Source: Thermodesulfobacteriota bacterium
GTDB taxonomy: Bacteria; Desulfobacterota; S145-22
Assembly (NCBI GenBank): GCA_024763435.1
Contig: JANTFN010000012.1
Span: 1-16,225 of the forward strand
Length of the DNA stretch: 16,225 nt
Direction of reading: 5' to 3'
Numbering within the stretch: the stretch's first letter is position 1; the number at the start of each line of letters is the position of its first letter. Of this stretch, positions 1-8,221 are shown piece by piece. Under the pieces are notes generated by a model, which saw nothing but the letters and a program-made list of their open reading frames with translations, searched no databases and had not been told where the DNA came from. The position numbers and the translations under genes are program-made.

Positions 1-21
1 CATCCCGAAAAGGCCGCGAGG

Positions 22-648
22 TCAGAAGGCAAGCCGGATTCCCCCGCTGACAAAGTTTGATCCGCCGTGGGTGCCGTTGAAAAGACCAAAGACCCCGGAT
101 CGGTGGTGAATTCGGAAAATGAGACTGAGGGGAAGCTCCCAGTTGGGGGTAAAACAGAATTCAAACAGGAGGTAATTCAGCAGCCGCGTCGAGCTGTCGC
201 TCTCGATAACCTCAGCCTGTGGCCGCCCCCAGGCGTAGGACAGCCCGTCTCCGACAGCAAAACTGGTTTCAAGAAAGCGGTCCCAGGGGAAAGAATGCCA
301 CCGAAGCAGGAAAAGAACGTTGGTTTCTACATGGTCCTGAAAACCGAAATGCTTGGCGAACTGGGCTTCCCATTCCCCTGTAATTCGTTTATTCCAGAAA
401 TCGCAGACCTCATGGCTAAGAGCAAGGCACAGAAGTTTCGAGTTCTTGAATTCCGTCGATCCCAACGCGATGTTCTTTAAATCATTCGCGGAGTAGATAC
501 CTTCGTAAAGGCTCAAAAACCACTTGGGACGCTGGGCATGCGCGGACCGGGATACGCTAAGGAAAAAGAACACCACCAGAAAAAAACAAATGGCATTTTT
601 CTTTACAAGACCACAGAATGTTGGAACGGGAGATTTACTGAACCGCAT
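22..648 (-). CDS. Predicted outer-membrane beta-barrel protein, possibly PagL/lipid A deacylase-like
   Basis: A 208-residue exported protein. The N-terminus has lysines at 16-17, a very hydrophobic stretch at about 19-33 and an AHA signal-peptidase site ending near residue 38. The mature part is rich in alternating aromatic and hydrophobic residues and ends in phenylalanine (NFVSGGIRLAF), like an outer-membrane barrel beta-signal. Near the C-terminus is an H-H-R-S-G motif (H181, H182, S184), which recalls the His-x-Ser of PagL-type lipid A 3-O-deacylases. The acidic residue that follows in PagL is not evident, so enzymatic activity is uncertain. ATG at 648 is preferred over the upstream TTG at 657; neither has a strong Shine-Dalgarno. 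The start overlaps the fadE stop by 14 bases, so it is probably translationally coupled as the last gene of the array seen here. Barrel and export are fairly secure; function is not. Confidence 0.62.
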   Translation of the reverse strand: MRFSKSPVPTFCGLVKKNAICFFLVVFFFLSVSRSAHAQRPKWFLSLYEGIYSANDLKNIALGSTEFKNSKLLCLALSHEVCDFWNKRITGEWEAQFAKHFGFQDHVETNVLFLLRWHSFPWDRFLETSFAVGDGLSYAWGRPQAEVIESDSSTRLLNYLLFEFCFTPNWELPLSLIFRIHHRSGVFGLFNGTHGGSNFVSGGIRLAF

Positions 649-2410
649 ACCGTCCAATCTGAATCATCCGGTCCGCGACTTTACGCCTCAGCATGACGGT
701 ATTCACGGGTGTATAGCGGGTCAGGCGCTTCAGGGCGGACAGCTGGGTGCGGAGTATATCCCCGCTCGCAACCGCGGCAAAGATAAGTTTTGCCCACCGC
801 TCAACCCGCATCATGGCATCAATCGTGTAAACGCTGACAATGGCCTCCGGAATTTCCGCGGGGCCATCCCCGTTTTTCTCCAGAATTTTCCTGACGCGCA
901 AAAGGCTACTGTCCATGGCAAAGATTTCAATGATGATATCGCCGATCATGCCGATGATTTCCTGTTGCGTTTCCAGGTCATCCGGGTGGGCCTGATAGGC
1001 CGCGCCGGCGGCAAGAAGCCCTATCTTTTTCGCGTTGTCGACAAGATAGGCCAACATCTCTACCCCTTCCTGCGGTGTTTTCTGGAGTCCAGATGGCTTC
1101 AGGAGATCCGATGCCGCCTGTTTCATGGCCTGAATCAGGGGCAACTTACCCTTCATGGCGCGCCGGAAGAGCATCCTCAGGATCAAGAGACGGTTAATCT
1201 CGTTGGTCCCCTCGAAAATGCGGTTAATACGGGAATCACGGTAGTAGCGCTCTATCGGATAATCCTTCGTATAGCCATAACCGCCGTGAACCTGGAGCGC
1301 CTCGTCCACAACAAAATCGAGCATCTCGGACCCGTAAACCTTGTTGATGGAACATTCCGTGGCATACATTTCGATCCCCTTGGAGGATTCAATCCCCGCG
1401 TCAGGTGATGTCATGTCAATATCCTTCAGGCGTTCTTCAACGAGACCGGCGTTTCTGTAAACCATACTTTCAGCCACAAAGATACGGATGGCCATTTCAC
1501 CAATTTTTTCTTTTATCAGCCCGAAGTCAGCAATGGGATGCCCGAACTGGACACGTGTTTTGGCATAACGGACGGTGTCCTCCAGGGCAATTTTCGCCGC
1601 TCCGACACAGGCCCCACCCAGCTTGTAGCGACCGATATTGAGAATATTAAAGGCCACGACATGGCCTTTGCCCGGTTTGAAAAGGAGGTTTTCCACCGGG
1701 ACCTTGACGTTATCGAGGATGAGGCTCCGCGTGGACGTGCCCCGAATCCCCAACTTGTCCTCTTCCTCCCCGAGAGAAAGACCTTCCGAATCCCTGTCGA
1801 TGATAAACCCCGTAAACTGTTCCCCGTCAATTTTGGCATAGGTAATGAAGATATCCGCGTAGGCGGCATTGGTAATAAACTGTTTTTCCCCGTTTAGGAT
1901 ATAATACTTTCCATCCTCCGAAAGGGTGGCCGTGGTCTTGGCGTTCAGGGCGTCCGTTCCGGCTCCCGGTTCCGTCAGGGCATAGGCTCCGATCATCTCT
2001 CCATTTGCCAGGCCGGGGAGATACCGGCGCTTCTGCTCGTCGTTTCCGAAATAGACAATCGGCAGGCTCCCGATTCCCGTGTGGTCCACGTTTGCCACGG
2101 CAAAGGGGCCTCCGAGGGGGACTTTTTCCGTAATAATCAGGGAACTGATTTTATCCAGCCCCATTCCCTCGTATTCTTCCGGGATATCGCTTCCCATGAG
2201 GCCGACCTCAGCCGATTTTTTGAGGAGGCTGAGCATCAGGCCCTCCTTTTTGGCTTCGAGGTCGTCGATGACAGGGGTTACCTCTCCAAGAAGAAACTCC
2301 TCCGCTGCCTTTGCGACCAGTTTGTGTTCTTCCGTCATATCCTCGGGCGTAAAGACATCCCCGGGGTCAACCGAGTCAATTAAAAAGCTTCCACCTTCAA
2401 TCTTGTGCAT
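635..2410 (-). CDS. fadE: Long-form acyl-CoA dehydrogenase, FadE type
   Basis: A flavoprotein of 591 residues that would make trans-2-enoyl-CoA from acyl-CoA, the first oxidative step of beta-oxidation, passing electrons to ETF. Signatures are the FAD/substrate motif ALTEPGAGTDA (about 144-154), the ITN element, the LGIRGTSTR segment, the QVHGGYGYTKDYP motif, and the catalytic-base motif FEGTNEI, where Glu400 is the expected base. The roughly 200-residue C-terminal extension beyond the usual 380-residue dehydrogenase matches the VLCAD-like class to which Bacillus FadE (about 594 aa) belongs. An upstream ATG at 2425 overlaps the fadA stop, but AGGAGG at 2417-2422 sits six bases before ATG 2410. 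The resulting N-terminus (MHKIEGGSFLI) fits the family better as I remember it. It follows fadN and fadA, giving fadN-fadA-fadE order. No etfAB lies in the window. Confidence 0.93.
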   Translation of the reverse strand: MHKIEGGSFLIDSVDPGDVFTPEDMTEEHKLVAKAAEEFLLGEVTPVIDDLEAKKEGLMLSLLKKSAEVGLMGSDIPEEYEGMGLDKISSLIITEKVPLGGPFAVANVDHTGIGSLPIVYFGNDEQKRRYLPGLANGEMIGAYALTEPGAGTDALNAKTTATLSEDGKYYILNGEKQFITNAAYADIFITYAKIDGEQFTGFIIDRDSEGLSLGEEEDKLGIRGTSTRSLILDNVKVPVENLLFKPGKGHVVAFNILNIGRYKLGGACVGAAKIALEDTVRYAKTRVQFGHPIADFGLIKEKIGEMAIRIFVAESMVYRNAGLVEERLKDIDMTSPDAGIESSKGIEMYATECSINKVYGSEMLDFVVDEALQVHGGYGYTKDYPIERYYRDSRINRIFEGTNEINRLLILRMLFRRAMKGKLPLIQAMKQAASDLLKPSGLQKTPQEGVEMLAYLVDNAKKIGLLAAGAAYQAHPDDLETQQEIIGMIGDIIIEIFAMDSSLLRVRKILEKNGDGPAEIPEAIVSVYTIDAMMRVERWAKLIFAAVASGDILRTQLSALKRLTRYTPVNTVMLRRKVADRMIQIGRYAVQ

Positions 2411-2416
2411 TTTACG

Positions 2417-2422
2417 CCTCCT
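2417..2422 (-). promoter_or_regulatory. Shine-Dalgarno for fadE
   Basis: AGGAGG lies six bases before ATG 2410. It is formed by the two AGG codons that would be translated if the upstream ATG at 2423-2425 were used. This decides the start in favour of 2410. Confidence 0.7.
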
Positions 2423-3606
2423 CATCCCTCTTCATTTTCAAAAACAGCCGCTGCGCCCATTCCGCCGCCAATACACATGGTCACCAGCCCCCACCTTCCT
2501 TTTCTCTTTTTTATCTCGTGGAGGAGGGAAACGGTCAGTTTCGCGCCGGTGCAGCCCAGCGGGTGTCCCAGGGCAATCGCGCCGCCGTTAACGTTCACCT
2601 TCTCCTGATCAAGCCCCAGTGTCCTGATACAGTGAAGGGATTGTGACGCAAAGGCCTCATTCAACTCAACAAGATCAATATCGCCAACATCAAGCCCTGC
2701 AAGTTTCAACACCTTTGGAACCGCCGCAGCCGGCCCTATCCCCATCAAATCGGGCGGTACACCCGCCGCGGTAAAGGCCCGGAAGGTCAGAAGGGGCGTC
2801 AGGCCCAGGGCCTTTGCGCGCTCCCGGCTCATCACAACAACCGCCGCAGCACCATCGCTCGTCTGCGAGGAATTCCCCGCCGTGACAGACCCCCCTTTTT
2901 TGAAAACCGGACGCAGTTTTGCCAGGCCCTCCAGGGTCGTTCCCGGCCGGATGCCTTCATCCGTGTCAAAAACCCTTTCCTCATAAAGCGTTATCCTCCG
3001 GGGATCCTGCCTCGGAATCCGCGCCATGATGGGCACAATCTCCTCCTTGAAACGCCCGGTGGTCACGGCCTCGATAGCCCGCATCTGGCTCTGATAGCCA
3101 AAGGCGTCCTGGTCCTCTCGGGAAATCCCAAATTTTTCCGCCACGTTTTCCGCCGTCAGCCCCATCGATATATAGGCCTGCGGGTAGGACTGCATCAGCT
3201 CCGGATTCGGGGCGGGCCGAAGGCCGCCGATGGGGATATAGCTCATAAACTCAACCCCTCCCGCCACGACAATCTCGGCAAACCCGCACATGATTTTTTC
3301 TGCCGCAATGGCAATGGCCTGAAGCCCCGACGCGCAAAACCGGTTGACAGTCTGCCCCGGGACACTCTCCGGAAACCCCGCGCGCTGCGTCAGGATCCTC
3401 CCCAAATTCATGCCCTGTTCCACCTCCGGGAAGGCACACCCGATAATCACATCGTCTATTTCAACCGGCTCCAGCCCCGGGGTCCGCTTGACAACCTCCT
3501 TCAGGACGGCAGCCCCCACCTCATCCGGCCGGGTATAACGCAGGATCCCCCTTGGGGCCTTTCCCACAGCGGTCCGAACCGCTGAAACAATAACCGCTTC
3601 TTTCAT
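2422..3606 (-). CDS. fadA: Acetyl-CoA acyltransferase (3-ketoacyl-CoA thiolase)
   Basis: A 394-residue thiolase for the last beta-oxidation step, cleaving 3-ketoacyl-CoA with CoA to acetyl-CoA and a shortened acyl-CoA. All catalytic elements are visible: the nucleophile in NRFCASGLQA (Cys91), NEAFA near 316-320, the histidine in GGAIALGHPLGCTGA (His348), and the second cysteine in TMCIGGGMGAA (Cys378). Length is standard for the family. ATG 3606 follows the fadN stop by 12 bases, with AAGGGG upstream. Its end overlaps the first possible fadE ATG as ATGA, so the three genes form a tight unit. The complete Cys-His-Cys set separates it from the SCP-x-type thiolase at 8222-9382, which lacks the second cysteine. 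The synthetic direction cannot be excluded from sequence, but the neighbours argue for degradation. Confidence 0.95.
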   Translation of the reverse strand: MKEAVIVSAVRTAVGKAPRGILRYTRPDEVGAAVLKEVVKRTPGLEPVEIDDVIIGCAFPEVEQGMNLGRILTQRAGFPESVPGQTVNRFCASGLQAIAIAAEKIMCGFAEIVVAGGVEFMSYIPIGGLRPAPNPELMQSYPQAYISMGLTAENVAEKFGISREDQDAFGYQSQMRAIEAVTTGRFKEEIVPIMARIPRQDPRRITLYEERVFDTDEGIRPGTTLEGLAKLRPVFKKGGSVTAGNSSQTSDGAAAVVVMSRERAKALGLTPLLTFRAFTAAGVPPDLMGIGPAAAVPKVLKLAGLDVGDIDLVELNEAFASQSLHCIRTLGLDQEKVNVNGGAIALGHPLGCTGAKLTVSLLHEIKKRKGRWGLVTMCIGGGMGAAAVFENEEG

Positions 3607-3618
3607 GTCCTGTCCCCT

Positions 3619-6012
3619 TTAATTTCTCAGTGGTTTCCCTTTCTGGAGCATATACCGTATCCTGTCCTGCGTCTTGGCTTCACCACACAGGCTTAAAAAT
3701 ACCTCTCGTTCCAGATCCAGGAGATACTGTTCCGTCACCATAGATCCCGGCAGGACATCTCCTCCGGTCAGAACCCAGGCGAGTTTCTGTCCAATATAGG
3801 CGTCGTGGGGCGAAATTTCCCTGCCTTCTTTCATATAGTAGATGCCAAGTTCGAGGAGGGCACGCCCGCTATCTCCCAGGGCCACAAGCCCTTCGGGAGG
3901 GCGGGGCGGACGGTATCCCGCGGTATCCATGGCAAGAACGGCTTTCTTGGCCTGGTATATCTGGGCGTCCCGATTCATACAGATCGCATCTTCGCGCCGC
4001 ATATATCCCCATTTTCTCGCCTCTTCCGCGCTGGTGGATACTCGGGCCATTCCGATTGTTTCAAACACCTTGCGCACAAAGGGAAAGGAATCCCCTTCAA
4101 ACCCTTCCGGAATACGTTCAAAGGCCCTGATCAGCATTTCCTTGCATCCCCCTCCCGCGGGAATCAGCCCGACACCCACTTCTACGAGGCCCATGTAGGT
4201 TTCCGCATGGGCGACAATCCGATCGGAAGCGAGGCAGCATTCACAGCCGCCGCCCAGGGCCATCCCCGCCGGAGCCGCAACAACCGGAACCTTTGCGTAT
4301 TTGAGTTTCATAAAGGCATCCTGGAACTGTTTGATGGCAAAATCTATCTCTTCCCAGTCTTCGTCCTCTATCTCAAATAAAAGCAGCATCAGGTTGGCAC
4401 CGGCGGAGAAATGGGTCGCGTGATTCGCCACCACAAGCCCCCGCATCTCACTTTCAACCCGTTCAATCGTCTCATCAATCATGGCCATGATATCCCCGCC
4501 GATGGCATTCATCTTCGTGTGAAATTCAAGGCATGCCACATCATCGCCCACATCCCACAGGGTCGCGCCCGCATTTTCCTTAATCTTTTTTACCCCGGCG
4601 TGTTCTTCGGAAAGGTGGACAAACCATTCCGGGTGTTTCACCGGCAGGTGTGTCTTTGTCCCGGGGTCAAACACAGCCGGTTTTTCCCCATCAGAGAGAT
4701 AAAACCGGGCGGGGGTTGTTGAAAGAACATCCTGAATAAGGGGAGGAAGCTGGCCTCCCGCGTCTTTTATTTTCTCGCCGAGGGTCGTCACACCCAGCGC
4801 ATCCCACAGTTCAAACGGGCCCTGTTTCCAGCCGAATCCCCACCGCATGGCCTGATCGATATCCATGATGCTTCCGCTGATGTCCGGGGCCTGAGAGGCC
4901 ACATAGAGCAGAATGCCCTGGAGGAGATCGGAGACGAACCTTGCCGGCGGGCTTGTGTCTTCAAGGAGAATCTCTATCCGCCGGCGGGGGTCTTCATAGG
5001 CCTGCAGCCGATCAAGAACAGGAAAGGCCACTTTTGCCTTCGGACGGTAGGTCATTTCCTTAAAATCAAGTGCTTCGATACCCTCTTTTGTCTTCCTGTA
5101 AAACCCCTGGCCTGTTTTCGCGCCAAGCCACCCTTTCTGGAGCAGGGCTCGAAGGGTCTCCGGCAGGGAAAAAATTTCGCGAAGTGGGTCATCCGGCGCC
5201 ATCTGATAAACATTGTCGGCCACATGGGCGATGATATCCAGGCCGACCATATCCGCGGTTCGATAGGTTGCCGTTTTGGGATGGCCAATCAGCTTTCCCG
5301 TCAGGGCATCAACTTCCTCAATTGAAAGACCCCATTTTTCCATCAACCGGAAGGTCAGGAGGAAGGCAAAAATACCGATACGGTTGGCAATAAAGTTAGG
5401 GGTATCCCGGGCAATAACTACCCCCTTACCGAGATCCTCTTCGGCAAATCGCCGCGTGGCCGCGACCACTTCCGGAGACGTCCAGCGGGTCGGAATAATC
5501 TCTAAAAGCCGCATGTAACGGGGGGGGTTGAAAAAATGTGTCCCAAGAAAACGTTTTTTCAGGGCATCGCTCATCCCCTCTCCGATTTTGCTGATGGGAA
5601 TCCCTGAGGTGTTGGTGGAAACAATAGCCTGATCACTGATATGGGAGGCAATTTTCCCCATCAGGGCCTGTTTAACGGGAAGAGACTCAACAACGGCTTC
5701 AATAATAAAATCCGCTCCTCCGAGGCGTTCAAGGTCATCCTCAAAGTTGCCGGGGAAAAGTCGGTTTGCCCATAAGGTACGGAACAGGGGAGAGGGTCGG
5801 GTCTTTTTCAGGCGTTCAATAGCCCCCAGGGCAAAACGATTTCTCACACTTGCGTCCGAGAGCGTTGCACCCGCTTTTTCCTCTTTGTCTGTCAGTTTTT
5901 CCGGAACGATGTCGAAGAGAAAAACCTCCAGTCCCGCGTTAATTAGATGGGCGGCAATCTGGCTTCCCATGACCCCTGCCCCTAAAACCGCCGCACTCGT
6001 GATTTTTTTCAT
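3619..6012 (-). CDS. fadN: 3-hydroxyacyl-CoA dehydrogenase/enoyl-CoA hydratase fusion, FadN type
   Basis: A 797-residue bifunctional enzyme for the middle two beta-oxidation steps. The N-terminal Rossmann domain begins at once with GAGVMG (11-16). The dehydrogenase continues with LGTHFFNPP (His159), LEIIP (Glu171) and FIANR (Asn210), then the helical C-terminal dehydrogenase domains to about residue 410. The C-terminal third is a crotonase/enoyl-CoA hydratase domain with FSAGANL (535-541), ALGGGCE (Glu591) and LVEVGVGLIPAGGG (Glu611), so both crotonase-type catalytic glutamates are present. The order dehydrogenase then hydratase is that of Bacillus FadN (about 789 aa) and is the reverse of E. 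coli FadB. ATG 6012 has GGAGG five bases upstream. The 45-base gap before it holds a dyad and a TATAAT, so it may start its own transcript. fadA follows after 12 bases. Confidence 0.94.
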   Translation of the reverse strand: MKKITSAAVLGAGVMGSQIAAHLINAGLEVFLFDIVPEKLTDKEEKAGATLSDASVRNRFALGAIERLKKTRPSPLFRTLWANRLFPGNFEDDLERLGGADFIIEAVVESLPVKQALMGKIASHISDQAIVSTNTSGIPISKIGEGMSDALKKRFLGTHFFNPPRYMRLLEIIPTRWTSPEVVAATRRFAEEDLGKGVVIARDTPNFIANRIGIFAFLLTFRLMEKWGLSIEEVDALTGKLIGHPKTATYRTADMVGLDIIAHVADNVYQMAPDDPLREIFSLPETLRALLQKGWLGAKTGQGFYRKTKEGIEALDFKEMTYRPKAKVAFPVLDRLQAYEDPRRRIEILLEDTSPPARFVSDLLQGILLYVASQAPDISGSIMDIDQAMRWGFGWKQGPFELWDALGVTTLGEKIKDAGGQLPPLIQDVLSTTPARFYLSDGEKPAVFDPGTKTHLPVKHPEWFVHLSEEHAGVKKIKENAGATLWDVGDDVACLEFHTKMNAIGGDIMAMIDETIERVESEMRGLVVANHATHFSAGANLMLLLFEIEDEDWEEIDFAIKQFQDAFMKLKYAKVPVVAAPAGMALGGGCECCLASDRIVAHAETYMGLVEVGVGLIPAGGGCKEMLIRAFERIPEGFEGDSFPFVRKVFETIGMARVSTSAEEARKWGYMRREDAICMNRDAQIYQAKKAVLAMDTAGYRPPRPPEGLVALGDSGRALLELGIYYMKEGREISPHDAYIGQKLAWVLTGGDVLPGSMVTEQYLLDLEREVFLSLCGEAKTQDRIRYMLQKGKPLRN

Positions 6013-6038
6013 TGAAACCTCCGCAACCTGCCGTTTTT

Positions 6039-6060
6039 ATTATATGATAATCTCTTATCA
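6039..6060 (-). promoter_or_regulatory. Perfect dyad beside a TATAAT box upstream of fadN
   Basis: On the minus strand TGATAA-GAGA-TTATCA (6045-6060) is a perfect 6+6 inverted repeat. It is followed immediately by TATAAT (6039-6044), about 27 bases before the fadN ATG. The dyad includes the fadD TGA stop. No good -35 hexamer lies 16-18 bases upstream of the TATAAT. It could be an operator over a weak or activator-dependent promoter, or chance in an AT-rich junction. Confidence 0.35.
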
Positions 6061-7731
6061 GCCCTGCTGCTGTTTTTTAATTTCCTCTTCTCTCAGGACC
6101 TTTCGCAGAACCTTGCCAATCAAGGTTTTGGGAAGTTCTTCCCTGAATTCCACAAGGGTTGGCGCCTTGTATTTGGCCAGCCTCTCCCTGCAGAAGGCAA
6201 TAATCTCTTTTTCCGTCACCTGCTCGCCGGGCTTAAGGACAACAAACGCCTTGACTGTTTCGCCTCGGTAGGCATCAGGAACACCCACGGCCACGGCATC
6301 CTGAATTTTCGGATGGGTAAAAAGGACTTCATCAATATCCCGAGGATAAATATTATACCCGCCGGCGATAATCATATCCTTCTTGCGATCCACGATATAA
6401 AAATAACCGTCCTCATCCATTCGAGCAATGTCTCCCGTTTTCAACCAGCCATCCTTTAAAACCTGCTGGGTTTCCCCTTCCTTTCCCCAGTATCCCTTCA
6501 TAACCTGTGGGCCTTTTACACAGAGTTCTCCAACTTCTCCCACCGGGAGGTCCTCGCCCGTTTCCATGTCAACCACCTTGCTGTCTGTATTCGGGAAGGG
6601 GATCCCGATACTGCCTTCTTTGTTGGTCCCTTTAAGGGGATTGGCATGGGTAACGGGTGACGCCTCTGTCAGGCCATACCCCTCCACAAGATTCGCCCCG
6701 GTCAGGGCCTTGAACTTTTTCATGACCTCGAGGGGAAGCGGAGCCGCCCCGCTGATACAGTATCGGATAGACGCAAGGTCATACTTTTCCACGTCTTCAA
6801 CACTGTTAAGGGCCTGATACATCGTGGGAACTCCCGGAAAGATCGTGGGACGCTCTTTCTGTATCGTGTGTAGAATCTGCTTGACATCGAATCGTGGGAC
6901 GAGAATCATCTCCGCCGCGGTCAGGACAGACAGGTTCATCGCCGTTGTCATGCCATAAACATGAAAAAAAGGGAGAACCGCAAGGGCTTTTTCCCTACCG
7001 TCCCTCGCGTCGGTAAGCCACAGGCGGGTCTGATAGGCATTGGCAACAAGGTTTTTGTGGGTTAGCATAACCCCCTTTGCGACCCCGGTCGTTCCCCCTG
7101 TGTACTGCAAAAGCGCGGTATCTGCCGGGGAAATGTCCACCTTTTCCTCTCGCGCAACGGTATTTTTCATCAACTCACGATAATGATAGAGCCCCTCTCC
7201 AGGAGGAATCTCAACCCACTGCTTTTCCCGTTTGGCCTTGAGGGGATAAAGCCACTTCAAAATCAGGGGAAGAAAATCCTGAATGCCCGTGAAGATGATG
7301 CGCTCGAGGGTGGTTTTCCCCATACTGTTCTTTGCTTTTTCGTAGAACAGATCGAGGGTTACCAGTGTTTCCGCGCCGGCATCATTAAATTGATGAACCA
7401 TCTCCCTCTCCACGTAGAGGGGATTTGTGTTAACCACGACAGCACCGAGCCGGAGGGCCCCAAAATAGGAAATGACCATCTGGGGACAGTTCGGAAGCAT
7501 AATAGCGACACGATCACCTTGACGAACACCGAGGGAATAAAGGGCATCCGCCATTTTCTCCGTCAGCGTCTGTAAGGCATGATATTTTATTTTCTTCCCA
7601 AAAAAACTGGCTGCAGCGGCATCGGGAAAACGCTCCGCCGCCTTGTCGAGAAGGGAAGGCAGGGAAAGATCGGGAACGTTGAAGGAATGAGGAACATCGG
7701 TCTGGTAAAATTGAAACCAGGGACGATTCAT
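6058..7731 (-). CDS. fadD: Long-chain fatty acid-CoA ligase (AMP-forming)
   Basis: An adenylate-forming enzyme of 557 residues, predicted to activate free fatty acids with ATP and CoA before beta-oxidation. Motifs in order are the phosphate-binding loop YTGGTTGVAKG (210-220), the VPTMY segment near 301-305, YGLTEASP (352-359), the ADP/ribose-binding DGWLKTGD (427-434, Asp434), the linker DRKKDMIIAGGYNIYP (448-463) and the C-terminal catalytic lysine in PKTLIGK (Lys540). Length and motif set match FadD-type ligases (about 560 aa). Chain-length preference cannot be read from sequence, so medium-chain activity is possible. ATG 7731 has an AAGGGGG Shine-Dalgarno. It lies 48 bases after the DUF35 gene and 45 bases before fadN, where it would feed the FadE-FadN-FadA enzymes. 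Confidence 0.92.
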   Translation of the reverse strand: MNRPWFQFYQTDVPHSFNVPDLSLPSLLDKAAERFPDAAAASFFGKKIKYHALQTLTEKMADALYSLGVRQGDRVAIMLPNCPQMVISYFGALRLGAVVVNTNPLYVEREMVHQFNDAGAETLVTLDLFYEKAKNSMGKTTLERIIFTGIQDFLPLILKWLYPLKAKREKQWVEIPPGEGLYHYRELMKNTVAREEKVDISPADTALLQYTGGTTGVAKGVMLTHKNLVANAYQTRLWLTDARDGREKALAVLPFFHVYGMTTAMNLSVLTAAEMILVPRFDVKQILHTIQKERPTIFPGVPTMYQALNSVEDVEKYDLASIRYCISGAAPLPLEVMKKFKALTGANLVEGYGLTEASPVTHANPLKGTNKEGSIGIPFPNTDSKVVDMETGEDLPVGEVGELCVKGPQVMKGYWGKEGETQQVLKDGWLKTGDIARMDEDGYFYIVDRKKDMIIAGGYNIYPRDIDEVLFTHPKIQDAVAVGVPDAYRGETVKAFVVLKPGEQVTEKEIIAFCRERLAKYKAPTLVEFREELPKTLIGKVLRKVLREEEIKKQQQG

Positions 7732-7779
7732 AGGGCACCCCCTTGATTAAAAAGGGTTACAGATTAAGGCATCTTTCCC

Positions 7780-8220
7780 TCAAACTGGTGATAAAATGAT
7801 GGTTAACTGACCATTTTTGAGGGTTTTTGCCTCGACATCGAATAAACTTCCTACCTTGATATCCTTCAATGCCATACCCGGTATCCAACCCATAATCCTC
7901 AGGTCTCCGGCCACCGCTACAACGCCAACCGGGCAGGGGGTCTGAGCAACCTTCGAAAAAGGCATCTTCGCGGGGGGCGCGGCATAGTGCGCGGGGGGAA
8001 CAAAAACAGCGGTAAAGCTCAGGAGTTCGCCCCGTGTGGGGGCTTCCACATAGGAAACATCCTCCGCAAGGCAATCGGGGCATTCGGGCCGCGGGGGAAA
8101 AAACATTCTCCCACACCTGTCACATTTGCTCGCAAAAATCTTTCCGCTTTTCAGGGCCTCCGCAAACGGCCCGCCGATTTTTGTATCACTTATGAATAAA
8201 GAAAAATCCTTGAAGGGCAT
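7780..8220 (-). CDS. DUF35 zinc-ribbon/OB-fold protein, thiolase partner
   Basis: A 146-residue small accessory protein. The N-terminal rubredoxin-like zinc ribbon has four cysteines as CDRC (33, 36) and CPDC (47, 50), followed by an OB-fold domain of beta-strand character (about 57-140). Such DUF35 proteins are known partners of thiolase-superfamily enzymes: in archaea one bridges acetoacetyl-CoA thiolase and HMG-CoA synthase, and steroid side-chain retro-aldolases and the BbsA/BbsB pair also use one. That matches its position one base after the SCP-x thiolase. The start is ATG 8220, with GGAAGGA five bases upstream. A longer reading from 8274 would overlap the thiolase end and has no support. 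Partnership with the upstream thiolase is a strong inference; the reaction catalysed is unknown. Confidence 0.88.
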   Translation of the reverse strand: MPFKDFSLFISDTKIGGPFAEALKSGKIFASKCDRCGRMFFPPRPECPDCLAEDVSYVEAPTRGELLSFTAVFVPPAHYAAPPAKMPFSKVAQTPCPVGVVAVAGDLRIMGWIPGMALKDIKVGSLFDVEAKTLKNGQLTIILSPV

Positions 8221-8221
8221 T

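Noticed and set aside
524..1408. 294-codon open frame on the plus strand opposite fadE
   Set aside because: It lies wholly antisense to fadE and the barrel-gene start, shows no recognisable domain, is rich in H, R, G and P as shadows of such genes are, and has no convincing ribosome site.
3805..4380. 191-codon plus-strand open frame opposite the FadN hydratase domain
   Set aside because: Antisense shadow; the minus-strand reading contains both crotonase glutamates.
7740..7756. Five-bp hairpin that could mask the fadD ribosome site
   Set aside because: CCCTT/AAGGG with a seven-base AT loop is too weak to claim regulation.
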